From NCBI RefSeq assembly GCF_014873955.1, contig NZ_JADBED010000001.1, forward strand, positions 248,001 through 312,000: a stretch of 64,000 bases of DNA, written 5' to 3'. A program made the position numbers and the translations under genes. Shown here in pieces: positions 39,145 to 47,536 of this stretch. The notes beneath the pieces are model-generated. The model made no database searches, was not told the DNA's origin, and saw only the letters and a program-made list of their open reading frames with translations. Source of the stretch: Nesterenkonia lutea (lineage in GTDB: Bacteria > Actinomycetota > Actinomycetes > Actinomycetales > Micrococcaceae). The first letter of the stretch is position 1. Each line of letters starts with the position of its first letter.

Positions 39145-39828
39145 ATGAACGCCCAGACCAGCACCACTCTTCGCTCCAGCACCACCGTCTACAGCACCAC
39201 AGCGCACAGGAGCGCCCACTCTGAGACCGACACCGGGCGGATCGCCGATCCCGGCAATGCCATCACCATCAACGGGATCACGCTCACTGCAGCACGGGCG
39301 CCTCGGCAGAACGAGGTGTTCACCGCTGATGCGCTGACGTTCCTGAGCTCCCTGCACCGAGAGTTCGGTGCGCGGATCGCAGAGCTGGAGCCGGGGGAGC
39401 CGCAGCCGCAGCAGAACAATCGGGGCGGGGTCACCGGACAGCAGGATCCGGCGGCGGAGGCCGAGGCCTCCTGGAGGGCGCTGGTGGAGAAGCACCTGGC
39501 GCAGACGGACTGTGCCTTCGCGACTCCTCGACGGCTGACCCGTTCCGAGGACCGGATCTTCAGCCAGGGGCAGCCGCTCTCGGGCGGACTGGTCGACTTC
39601 GGCCTGCACATCCACCGCTGCGCGCGTCGGCTGGTCTCCGAAGGAAGGGCTCCGTTCATCTCGCTGCTGGGACTGGAGAGCGAGCAGGAGCTCGAGATCT
39701 GGCAGGAGATGTTCGCGCGGGCCGAAGAGCTGATCGGTCTCCCGGCCGGCACGATCCGGGCCATCACCTTCAGCACGGCGGAGGATGACGGCGGCGGTGC
39801 CATCCTCGTCGAGAAGCGGGCCCGCTGA
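39145..39828 (+). CDS. Truncated malate-synthase-A-like protein, probably non-catalytic
   Basis: A 227-residue product where malate synthase A has about 530-540. After a Ser/Thr-rich N-terminus, FTADALTFLSSLHREFGARIAEL matches the malate synthase N-terminal helix. LSGGLVDFGLHIHRCARRL (about 145-163) and GLPAGTIRA (198-206) match the mid-barrel segments (ISGSLVDFGLY..., LGLPRGTIRAT). The conserved RPRGW strand has decayed to TPRRL, and the LIET metal-site strand to ITFSTAED. The whole catalytic C-terminal half is absent. AAAGGAG precedes ATG 39145, and the frame has no internal stop. This is either a decayed aceB or a repurposed fragment. Confidence 0.72.
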   Translation: MNAQTSTTLRSSTTVYSTTAHRSAHSETDTGRIADPGNAITINGITLTAARAPRQNEVFTADALTFLSSLHREFGARIAELEPGEPQPQQNNRGGVTGQQDPAAEAEASWRALVEKHLAQTDCAFATPRRLTRSEDRIFSQGQPLSGGLVDFGLHIHRCARRLVSEGRAPFISLLGLESEQELEIWQEMFARAEELIGLPAGTIRAITFSTAEDDGGGAILVEKRAR

Positions 39829-39985
39829 GCATGCAGGAATCGACAGGAGAGGCCTTCGGTCTCGGAAGAGCACACTGCTCATCTCGAGGCCGGAGGTCTC
39901 TGTCTGCGGCCCCGGGGCAGTCGGGTGACGTGGCCTGTGACGCGGGCCACCGACCCGGTGTCTGCGGACGGTAAACTGCCCTCGT

Positions 39986-41515
39986 ATGCGCACAGCACGA
40001 GAAACCTCATCGGTGAGGCAGGGGCCGACCCGTCCCCCGCTGCGTCCACTCGAGCGCGCCTCGGCCACTGCAGATGAAGACGGCTTCGACCTGATCGCCC
40101 TGGGTCGGCGGGTGCGTCATCTGCGCAAGCAGGCAGGACTGACCCTGGATGCGCTCGCGGAGTCCCTCGGCACAGCACCGAGTCAGCTCTCTCTGCTGGA
40201 GAACGGTCGACGCGAGCCCAAACTCTCCCAGCTGCAGCAGCTGGCCAAGGTGCTCCACGTCAGCGTCGACGACCTCTTCGGCGCTGAGCCGCCCTCGAAG
40301 CGCGCGGCCCTGGAGATCGAGCTGGAGAAGGCTCAGCGCGGTCCGCTCTATGCGGCGCTGAACCTTCCCACCGTGCGGATCGGCTCTCGGCTGCCCATGG
40401 ACGTCCTGCAGTCGCTGGTGGCTCTGCAGGGTGAGCTGCGCCGTCGTCTGGAGGAACAGGCGGCGACTCCCGAGGAGGCGCGCCGGGCCAACACCGAGCT
40501 GCGCGAAGAGATGCGCGCCAGGAACAACTACTACCCCGAGATCGAGGCGGCCGCCCAGGAGCTTCTGGATGCCGTGGATCACCGGGACGGTCCGCTCTCT
40601 CATCACGTGGTGGCAGACATTGCGGCGCACCTGGGCTTCTCGCTGCGCTTCGTGCCGAACCTGCCGGAGTCCACGCGTTCGGTCACCGATCAGAAGAACC
40701 GGATCATCTACCTCACCCAGGGAAGCTCCCGGCAGTGGGACGCCCGGTCGGTGCTGCTGCAGGCGCTGGGTCACCAGGTGCTGGGTCACACCGAGCCGGG
40801 TGATTATTCGGAGTTCCTGCGTCAGCGGGTCTATACCAACTACTTCGCGGCGAGCCTGCTGATGCCCGAGGCCACCACGGTGCGCTTCCTCAAGGAGGCC
40901 AAGTCACGCAAGGAGCTGGCCATCGAGGATCTGCGGGATGCCTTCGCGGTGTCCTATGAATCGGCCGCCCACCGGTTCACGAATCTCGCCACCGAGCATC
41001 TGGGCATCACCTGCCATTTCCAGAAGGTCCATGAGTCCGGCATCCTGCACAAGGCCTATGAGAACGACGGGGTGAACTTCCCCGCCGATCACTCCGGGGC
41101 CATCGAAGGTCAGACCATCTGCCGACAGTGGACCTCCCGCCAGGTCTTTGACGTGGATGACAAGTTCCGCTCCTTCCATCAGTACACCGACACCACGGTG
41201 GGGACCTTCTGGTGCACGGCACGCACTGAGGCACACTCCTCCGGGGTGTATTCGCTCTCGATCGGAGTGCCCTTCGACCACGTGAAGTGGTTCCGCGGAT
41301 CCGACACCACCTCGCGCTCGGCCTCGCGCTGTCCAGAGGACCCCACCTGCTGCCGCCAACCCCCGGCCGAGCTCGCCGTTCGTTGGGAGGGCAAGGCATG
41401 GCCTGCCGCGCGGGCCAACACCCACCTGCTCGCGGCCATGCCGCAGGGCGCCTTTCCCGGAGTGGACACCACCGAGGTCTACGAGTTCTTGGAACGCCAC
41501 ACACGGCAGGACTGA
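39986..41515 (+). CDS. RamB-like XRE-family regulator with IrrE/ImmA and DUF2083-type domains
   Basis: A 509-residue cytosolic transcription factor. The XRE HTH is near the N-terminus (VRHLRKQAGLTLDALAESLGTAPSQLSLLENGRREP, about residues 45-80). An IrrE/ImmA-like peptidase-fold domain follows (about 195-340). A C-terminal sensory domain contains cysteines (TFWCTARTEAH, SRCPEDPTCC). The peptidase motif is GHQVLGH instead of HExxH, so the general-base Glu is missing and it is a sensor, not a protease. This is the architecture of Corynebacterium RamB, which controls aceA/aceB and acetate genes; a role here is inferred from adjacency to aceA. ATG follows TAAACT (leaderless). Confidence 0.87.
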   Translation: MRTARETSSVRQGPTRPPLRPLERASATADEDGFDLIALGRRVRHLRKQAGLTLDALAESLGTAPSQLSLLENGRREPKLSQLQQLAKVLHVSVDDLFGAEPPSKRAALEIELEKAQRGPLYAALNLPTVRIGSRLPMDVLQSLVALQGELRRRLEEQAATPEEARRANTELREEMRARNNYYPEIEAAAQELLDAVDHRDGPLSHHVVADIAAHLGFSLRFVPNLPESTRSVTDQKNRIIYLTQGSSRQWDARSVLLQALGHQVLGHTEPGDYSEFLRQRVYTNYFAASLLMPEATTVRFLKEAKSRKELAIEDLRDAFAVSYESAAHRFTNLATEHLGITCHFQKVHESGILHKAYENDGVNFPADHSGAIEGQTICRQWTSRQVFDVDDKFRSFHQYTDTTVGTFWCTARTEAHSSGVYSLSIGVPFDHVKWFRGSDTTSRSASRCPEDPTCCRQPPAELAVRWEGKAWPAARANTHLLAAMPQGAFPGVDTTEVYEFLERHTRQD

Positions 41516-41555
41516 TCGCCGGGTCCGGCAGACGAATCCTCACTGACTTCCCTCA

Positions 41556-41570
41556 GATTGTTGAACAATC
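41556..41570. promoter_or_regulatory. GATTGTT-G-AACAATC operator before pxpA
   Basis: A perfect seven-base dyad around one base, 70 bases upstream of pxpA. Near-identical dyads occur before the NRAMP-like gene at 49845 and 49869. It is the form of a GntR-family operator, and the GntR/FCD gene at 46113 is the obvious candidate. Confidence 0.7.
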
Positions 41571-41639
41571 CTCTGGCGTCAGGCATCCTTGACTCAACTC
41601 ACACTGAGACGTGGGCAACATCAGTCCAAGGAGGATCAC

Positions 41640-42410
41640 GTGGCACAGATCGACCTGAACAGTGACGTCGGAGAGTCCTTCGGCAACTGGACCATCGGCG
41701 ACGACGCGGCGATCCTGCGCACCGTCTCGAGCGCGAACATCGCCTGCGGCTTCCACGCCGGGGACCCGCTGACCATTCGTGCCACCGCCACGGAGGCAGC
41801 GGCCAACGACGTCGTCATCGGGGCTCACATCGGCTACCGCGACCTGGCCGGCTTCGGTCGACGGCATCTGGAATGTTCCCCCGATGAGCTCGCCGCCGAT
41901 GTGCTCTACCAGCTGAGCGCCCTGGAAGGAATCGCCTCGGCGGTCGGCTCACAGGTCCGGTATGTGAAGCCCCACGGCGCCCTGTACCACTCGATGATCT
42001 CCCACACCGGGCACGCCCATGCCGTCATCGACACCATCGCGGCCTACTGCGAGAGCACCGGACGCGACCTGCCCGTGCTGCTGCTGCCGGGTTCCATCGC
42101 CCTGGACTACGCTGCGGAGGCCGGTCTGCGCGGGGTCTCCGAGGCCTTCGCCGATCGCAGCTACAACCCTGACGGCACGCTGGTCTCCCGGCGTAAGCCC
42201 GACGCGGTGCTCCATGACACCGAGCAGGTCGTGGAGAACATGCTGCGCCTGGCCGAGGAGTCGGTGCTGATCGCTCGCGACGGCACCCGCATCGAGACCC
42301 AGGCCGAGTCCATCTGCACCCATGGCGATACGGCCGGGGCGGTGGCGATGGCGCAGTCGGTGCGCTCAGCACTGGAGGGCGCCGGAGTCGAGATCCGGAG
42401 CTTCGCATGA
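41640..42410 (+). CDS. pxpA: 5-oxoprolinase subunit A (LamB/YcsF family)
   Basis: A 256-residue LamB/YcsF protein. The N-terminus IDLNSDVGESFGNWTIGDDAAIL and SANIACGFHAGDPLTI are family signatures, and VRYVKPHGALYH is a later one. PxpA acts with PxpBC to hydrolyse 5-oxoproline to glutamate using ATP. The start is GTG 41640 behind a strong AAGGAGG. It overlaps pxpB as ATGA, so translation is coupled. It is the first gene of pxpA-pxpBC-carboxylase, downstream of a GATTGTT dyad. Confidence 0.94.
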   Translation: MAQIDLNSDVGESFGNWTIGDDAAILRTVSSANIACGFHAGDPLTIRATATEAAANDVVIGAHIGYRDLAGFGRRHLECSPDELAADVLYQLSALEGIASAVGSQVRYVKPHGALYHSMISHTGHAHAVIDTIAAYCESTGRDLPVLLLPGSIALDYAAEAGLRGVSEAFADRSYNPDGTLVSRRKPDAVLHDTEQVVENMLRLAEESVLIARDGTRIETQAESICTHGDTAGAVAMAQSVRSALEGAGVEIRSFA

Positions 42411-44212
42411 TCAGCGCCATCCGCGAGGCTGGTCCTCGCGCGCTGCTGCTGGAGTTCGAGACCCTGGACCAGGTGCTGGCCTGCCATCAGCAGCTGCGCC
42501 GGGAGCCCCTTGCCGGTCAGGTCGAGGCGGTGGCCGCGGCACGCACCATCCTGCTGCGCTTCACCGCCCGGTTCGCCCTCCGCGAGGCGCGCCAGCAGCT
42601 GCCCAGCCTTGAACTGGGAGAGTTCTCGGCCGCAGACTCGCGCCGCGTGGAGCTGGAGGTCGTCTACGACGGCGAAGATCTGCCCGATCTGGCCTCTCAC
42701 CTGGCGATGAGCGTCCAGGCGCTGATCAACTGGCACAGCGGAACAACCTGGGCCGGCGCCTTCGGTGGCTTCGCCCCGGGATTCACCTACTGCGTGCCCA
42801 GCACGACTCCCGATGCTGCGGCCCTCGGCAACGTCGGTCCACTCGATGTGCCGCGCCGCAGCAGTCCACGCACGGCCGTGCCCGCCGGCGCCGTCGCCCT
42901 TGCCGGCGAATTCTCCGCGGTCTACCCGCGCGTCTCCCCAGGGGGCTGGCAGCTGATCGGACACACCCCGGCGACCATGTGGGACCTCTCCCGGGAAGCC
43001 GACGGCGAGTCCCCGGCGCTGGTCCGCCCGGGCGACTCGGTGCGGTACAAGCCCGTGACCGCCCGGTCAGTGACCAGCGAAGCCACCGCTCAGCCCGAAG
43101 CCCCGAGCCAGCAGGACTCCCGCCCGGACCACGACGTCGCGCTCACCGTCCTCGACCCGGGACTGCAGACCCTGATCCAAGACTTCGGCCGCAGCGGGTT
43201 CAGCGACCTCGGAGTCTCCCGCGCGGGGGTCGCCGACGAGGACGCGGCGCGCCAGGTGAACAGACTTCTCGGCAATGCTCCACAGGCGGCCGTGCTCGAG
43301 ACGCTGTACGGCGGAGTCAGCCTGCAGGCCGAGACCACCGTGGTGCTCGCGGTCGCCGGCGCACAGGTGACGCTGGACGTCACCGCCCCCGAGGGATCCA
43401 GCCGACGCGTGCGGCTGGGCGCCCCCTTCGCCCTCACCGCAGGAGAGACCCTGACCCTCGGCGCCCCCGAGTGGGGACTGCGCAGCGTGATCGGGCTGCG
43501 CGGAGGCATCGCTGCCACCCCGGTCCTGGGCAGCGTCTCCGCCGACACCATGTCCGGACTGGGCCCCGATCCGCTGGCGCCCGGAGACCAGCTCCGGACT
43601 GCCGGCACTGCCACGGGCGCCGTCGCCGCTGCGGAGCCCCAGAACCGCCGGGCGCAGGACCCCTCCTCCGAGGGCCAGTCCGCCCTGCGTTTCACCTATG
43701 GCCCGCGCGCAGACTGGTTCAGCACCGAGGAGGCGGTGCGGCTGGCGGCTCAACCCTGGGTGGTGAGCCGGTCATCAAACCGGATCGGGATTCGACTCGA
43801 GGTCCCCGAGGACGATGCGGCGCAGGGGGCCGAGAACTCTGCGCACAGGGCCCAGAACTCTGCGCCGGGGGCCCAGGACGAGGCGCCGCGACCGCTGCGC
43901 CGGCTCAAGGAGGGTGAGCTGCCGAGCGAGGGAGTCGTCCGCGGCTCGCTGCAGATGCCGCCATCGGGCACCCCAGTGCTGTTCCTCAACGACCACCCGG
44001 TGACCGGGGGGTATCCCGTGATCGGCGTCGTCATCGACGAGGACCTCCCCCTCGCGGCGCAGCTCGCCCCTGGAGACCAGATCACCCTGGTCTCGGTGGA
44101 CCCCGAGACGCTGGCCCCGCCGCAGCATCCCTCCGCTGACTCCGCTGAACCGGCTGAACCCGCTGACCCGGCAGCGCCGACGCCCCAGACCACCGCGACC
44201 CCTGACGCCTGA
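42407..44212 (+). CDS. Fused 5-oxoprolinase subunits B and C (PxpB-PxpC)
   Basis: A 601-residue fusion. The PxpB/KipI part (about residues 1-215) has SAIREAGPRALLLEFE, the FGGFAPGFTYC signature near residue 120 and GGWQLIGHTP. The PxpC/KipA part (about 235-601) has LTVLDPGLQTLIQDFGRSGFSDLGVSRAGVADEDAARQVNRLL, then VIGLRGGI and LRFTYGPRADWF. A Gln/Ala-rich insertion (about residues 470-490) and a Pro/Ala tail are low-complexity. With PxpA it cleaves 5-oxoproline at ATP expense. B and C are separate genes in E. coli and Bacillus. It is followed after 15 bases by the biotin carboxylase gene. Confidence 0.92.
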   Translation: MISAIREAGPRALLLEFETLDQVLACHQQLRREPLAGQVEAVAAARTILLRFTARFALREARQQLPSLELGEFSAADSRRVELEVVYDGEDLPDLASHLAMSVQALINWHSGTTWAGAFGGFAPGFTYCVPSTTPDAAALGNVGPLDVPRRSSPRTAVPAGAVALAGEFSAVYPRVSPGGWQLIGHTPATMWDLSREADGESPALVRPGDSVRYKPVTARSVTSEATAQPEAPSQQDSRPDHDVALTVLDPGLQTLIQDFGRSGFSDLGVSRAGVADEDAARQVNRLLGNAPQAAVLETLYGGVSLQAETTVVLAVAGAQVTLDVTAPEGSSRRVRLGAPFALTAGETLTLGAPEWGLRSVIGLRGGIAATPVLGSVSADTMSGLGPDPLAPGDQLRTAGTATGAVAAAEPQNRRAQDPSSEGQSALRFTYGPRADWFSTEEAVRLAAQPWVVSRSSNRIGIRLEVPEDDAAQGAENSAHRAQNSAPGAQDEAPRPLRRLKEGELPSEGVVRGSLQMPPSGTPVLFLNDHPVTGGYPVIGVVIDEDLPLAAQLAPGDQITLVSVDPETLAPPQHPSADSAEPAEPADPAAPTPQTTATPDA

Positions 44213-44227
44213 GAGAAGAACCTCACC

Positions 44228-46042
44228 ATGAAGCGCATCCTGATCGCCAACCGCGGCGAGATCGCCGTCCGCATCATCCGCAGCGCGCGGGAATCCGGCT
44301 ACGTCGCCGCGGCGGTCTACGCCGATCAAGACGCCGACGCGCTGCACGTCCAGCTGGCCGATGACGCGGTGGCGCTGCACGGGACGACCCCGGCGCAGAC
44401 CTATCTGGACCAGCAGAAGCTCCTCGCGGCCGCCCTCCAGGTCGACGCCGACGCGATCCACCCCGGCTACGGGTTCCTCTCCGAGAACGCCGACTTCGCC
44501 CGCGCCGTCATCGAGGCTGGACTGACCTGGATCGGCCCGAAGCCCGAGACCATCGAATCCCTCGGGAACAAGGTCACCGCCCGGGCGCTGGCGGTCAAGG
44601 TCGGCGCCCCGCTGGTTCCAGGCACGGACGGTCCGGTCGCCGATGGCGAGGAGATTCGTGAATTCGTGGCCGAACACGGGCTGCCCGTGGCGATCAAGGC
44701 CGCCCACGGCGGGGGCGGGCGCGGCATGCGCATCGTCCGTGAGGAGGCCGAGATCGACGAGGCCTTCGCCTCTGCAGTGCGCGAGGCCGAGTCCGCCTTC
44801 GGTCGTGGGGAGTGCTTCGTGGAGCGGTTCCTGGACCGGCCCCGGCACGTGGAGGCCCAGGTCCTGGCGGACACGCACGGCAACGTCGTCGTTGTCGGCA
44901 CGCGGGACTGCTCGCTGCAGCGGCGCAATCAGAAGCTGGTCGAGGAGGCGCCCGCGCCGTTCCTCAGCGACGATCAGCGCGCCGACATCCACCGCTCCGC
45001 CCGGGCGATCTGCGCCGAGGCCGGCTACGTCGGGGCCGGGACCGTGGAGTATCTGCTCAGCCCGGGCCAGGGGGACCGGCCCGGACTGCTCAGCTTCCTG
45101 GAGGTCAACACCCGGCTGCAGGTGGAGCACCCGGTCACCGAGGAGACCTCCGGGGTGGACCTGGTGGCCGAACAGCTGCGCATCGCCGAGGGCGAGCCGC
45201 TGCGCCTCACGGAGGATCCGCAGCCGCGAGGCCACTCAGTGGAGTTCCGACTCAACGCCGAAGAGCCGGCCCAGGGCTTCCTACCCACCCCGGGTCCGGT
45301 GGAGCTCTTCGCTCCCCCCACGGGGCCCGGCATCCGGGTGGACACCGGCGTGCGCAGCGGTGATGAGATCTCCGGGGCCTTCGACTCGATGCTGGCCAAG
45401 CTCGTGGTCACCGGCCCGGACCGGCCCACCACGCTGCGCCGCGCCCGTATGGCGCTGGCCGAGATGCGCATCGAGGGTCTGCCAACCGTGCTGCCGTTTC
45501 ACCGTCAGGTGCTCGAGGCCGAGGACTTCCTCGCCGCCGAGGGCGAGGACAGCTTCACAGTCCACACGCGGTGGATCGAGACCGAGTTCGAGGCCGCCTA
45601 TGGGGAGTCCATGGCCGAGTCCGAGCATCTCGCCGCCGCGCTTCGTCACCGCAAGCATCGAATGCACCGCACCACCGTGGAGATCGACGGCCGCCCGGTC
45701 ACCCTCGGGCTGCCGGGGGCTCTGCTGAGCCTGCTGGGCAGCGGCACCGGGACAGGTCCCGACAGCCAGAGAGGCTCCGGCAGCGGGACAGGCGAGGACG
45801 AGGAGGCGGACCCCCGCGTCGGAGCGGCACCCGGGGCCGTGGCGTCGAAGCTGGCAGGCAGCCTGGTCAGCTTCTCCACCGCGGACGGCGCCCAGGTCTC
45901 CGCCGGAGACCCGATCGCCGTGGTGGAGGCGATGAAGATGGAGTCCACCGTGGCCGCCCCGCGCAGCGGACGCTTCATTCGCGCCGATCTCGCGCCCGGC
46001 GCGGCGCTGCAGGCCGGCCAGCTCCTCGGCACCATCGAATGA
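44228..46042 (+). CDS. Biotin carboxylase-BCCP (acyl-CoA carboxylase alpha-type subunit)
   Basis: A 604-residue fusion. The biotin carboxylase domain (about 1-450) starts [23 protein letters not shown] and has the ATP-grasp loop [13 protein letters not shown] and [18 protein letters not shown] variable linker follows (about 505-535), then a C-terminal biotinyl domain with Lys570 in VEAMKMEST. It carboxylates biotin, but no carboxyltransferase is in this cluster. Its position after pxpABC mirrors clusters in other bacteria where AccB/AccC-like genes travel with YcsF/KipI/KipA. It might serve the accD at 1073 or an undefined step in oxoproline or urea-derivative use. Confidence 0.9.
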   Translation: MKRILIANRGEIAVRIIRSARESGYVAAAVYADQDADALHVQLADDAVALHGTTPAQTYLDQQKLLAAALQVDADAIHPGYGFLSENADFARAVIEAGLTWIGPKPETIESLGNKVTARALAVKVGAPLVPGTDGPVADGEEIREFVAEHGLPVAIKAAHGGGGRGMRIVREEAEIDEAFASAVREAESAFGRGECFVERFLDRPRHVEAQVLADTHGNVVVVGTRDCSLQRRNQKLVEEAPAPFLSDDQRADIHRSARAICAEAGYVGAGTVEYLLSPGQGDRPGLLSFLEVNTRLQVEHPVTEETSGVDLVAEQLRIAEGEPLRLTEDPQPRGHSVEFRLNAEEPAQGFLPTPGPVELFAPPTGPGIRVDTGVRSGDEISGAFDSMLAKLVVTGPDRPTTLRRARMALAEMRIEGLPTVLPFHRQVLEAEDFLAAEGEDSFTVHTRWIETEFEAAYGESMAESEHLAAALRHRKHRMHRTTVEIDGRPVTLGLPGALLSLLGSGTGTGPDSQRGSGSGTGEDEEADPRVGAAPGAVASKLAGSLVSFSTADGAQVSAGDPIAVVEAMKMESTVAAPRSGRFIRADLAPGAALQAGQLLGTIE

Positions 46043-46112
46043 GAGACCGAACCCACCTGTGACGTGCAGGTGCAGTGTCTGGCCCGATCGCTGTCTCGAC
46101 TAGGTTGGTGTC

Positions 46113-46790
46113 ATGACCGACGTGTTGTGGAGCTCCTTGTCTGCCGAGGGCCTGAGGGAGCACGCGCATGCCCCGGAGCGGGTCGCGGAGCTGCTGCGCG
46201 GAGCCATCGCGGCCGGGGCGATCCGTCCGGGCACCAAGCTGCCGGAGGTCCAGCTGACCCGTCAGCTGGACATCTCCCGGCACACGCTGCGCAGCGGATT
46301 CCAGATCCTCGCCGCCGAAGGGCTCGTGGAGCGCCATCCCAACCGGGGGGTGTTCGTGCACCAGCCCACCGCGGCAGACATCGCTGAGATCTATCGGGTG
46401 CGCCGGGTGCTCGAGGTCGGTGCGGTGCGCACCGCGGAGTTCCCCGCAGAAGAGCTGGAGCAGCTGCACCGGGTGGTCTCCGCCGCGGAGGTGGCGAGGG
46501 ATCGCGGGGACGTCCCTGCGATGGCCCAGGCCAACCAGGTGTTCCACCGGACCATCGCGGCTCAGGTGCGCAGCGCGCTGATCGATGCACTCATGGAACA
46601 GGTCCTGGCACGGATGCGACTGGCCTTCCACGCGAAATCCGAGCAGCCCAGCTTCCATCACACCTTCATCGAGCGCAACCGGGAGCTGGCCCGGCTGCTC
46701 GGCGAGGGAGACCGGCAGGCGGCGGAGGACTACCTGGTGGACTATCTCGCCGCCGCCGAGGCTGAGCTGCTGGACCACCTGGGAGGCTGA
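46113..46790 (+). CDS. GntR-family regulator, FCD (FadR) subfamily
   Basis: A 225-residue repressor. The N-terminal winged HTH is RVAELLRGAIAAGAIRPGTKLPEVQLTRQLDISRHTLRSGFQILAAEGLVERHPNRGVFV (quoted only to residue ranges ~23-82 for the domain). The all-helical FCD effector domain follows (about 90-215), with Asp/His metal-type residues (NQVFHRTI, SFHHTFIERN). It is probably a dimer that binds the GATTGTT-N-AACAATC dyads before pxpA and the NRAMP-like gene, with oxoproline or a related acid as ligand; this is inference. ATG 46113 follows TAGGTT by six bases. It lies downstream of the carboxylase gene and has its own promoter. Confidence 0.88.
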   Translation: MTDVLWSSLSAEGLREHAHAPERVAELLRGAIAAGAIRPGTKLPEVQLTRQLDISRHTLRSGFQILAAEGLVERHPNRGVFVHQPTAADIAEIYRVRRVLEVGAVRTAEFPAEELEQLHRVVSAAEVARDRGDVPAMAQANQVFHRTIAAQVRSALIDALMEQVLARMRLAFHAKSEQPSFHHTFIERNRELARLLGEGDRQAAEDYLVDYLAAAEAELLDHLGG

Positions 46791-46794
46791 CCGG

Positions 46795-47505
46795 TCAGCT
46801 CAGGCGCTTGGTCCCGACGTAGACGGTGTTTGAGGAGGTGCCCCCGGTGAGGTGGTTGGCGAACTCCACGATATGGGCCCGGCAGTCATCGAAGACCGAA
46901 GCGAGGATGGTCATGAACTCCTCGTCCGGCGGGTCATCGGACCACAGGGTGAAGACCCCGTGCTCACCGAGGTGCTTCGCCAGGGCGGTCAGCCCCTCGG
47001 TGGTGTAGAGATCCGCGTGGCTCGGGTGAAGCGTGTGCCGCGGTGAATGGTCGACGTCGAGCAGGATGACGTCATGGAGGGGCGAACCAGCTTCGGGCGG
47101 CCGCCGCACCACCGCGAAGAAGTCATCGTGGCGCAGAGTCGTCCGCTCGTCCTCGACCAGCTGACTCGAGACCGGGAGCAGCTTGCGCTGGTGCCAGTCG
47201 ATGACGGCTGGGAGAGCGTCGATGACCTGCAGCCGGTGCACCCGCTCATCGCCGAGTGCTGTGACCGCTGTGTAGCCCAGGCCGAGGCCGCCGACGAGCA
47301 CGTCGAGCTTCTCGCCCGTGGCCGCGGCGAGGCCCAGGGTCGACATCTGCTCCTCGGCCACGGTGAACAGGCTCGACATGAGGAACTCCTCGCCCAGCTT
47401 CACCTCATAGATCTGCGTGCCCGTGCCGGGCTCGGTGCGCCGACGCAGCATCAGCTCGCCCATCGGGGTCTGCTGCCAGTCAAGCTCTTCGAACCGTGCG
47501 ATCAT
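46795..47505 (-). CDS. Spermidine-synthase-like (SAM-fold) protein
   Basis: A 236-residue Rossmann-fold protein. TQIYEVKLGEEFLMSSLFTVAEEQMSTLGL resembles the N-terminal part of spermidine synthase-like proteins. LDVLVGGLGLGYTAVTAL is the nucleotide-binding glycine loop. DVILLDVDHSPRHTLHP occupies the aspartate position. The usual aminopropyltransferase GGGDG loop is altered, so it may bind SAM or dcSAM without making spermidine. It converges with the GntR gene five bases apart and lies upstream of an ABC exporter on the minus strand. Confidence 0.8.
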   Translation of the reverse strand: MIARFEELDWQQTPMGELMLRRRTEPGTGTQIYEVKLGEEFLMSSLFTVAEEQMSTLGLAAATGEKLDVLVGGLGLGYTAVTALGDERVHRLQVIDALPAVIDWHQRKLLPVSSQLVEDERTTLRHDDFFAVVRRPPEAGSPLHDVILLDVDHSPRHTLHPSHADLYTTEGLTALAKHLGEHGVFTLWSDDPPDEEFMTILASVFDDCRAHIVEFANHLTGGTSSNTVYVGTKRLS

Positions 47506-47536
47506 GCGGATGCCTCTCCTTCGGGGGGGGGCGGAC

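Noticed and set aside
39145..39828. Calling the malate-synthase-like gene a pseudogene
   Set aside because: It is an uninterrupted frame with a good Shine-Dalgarno and normal codon use; decay cannot be shown from one sequence.
46054..46072. CACCTG-N7-CAGGTG dyad between the carboxylase and GntR genes as an autoregulatory operator
   Set aside because: Short arms unlike the GATTGTT sites; could equally be a weak hairpin, so not listed as a regulatory site.
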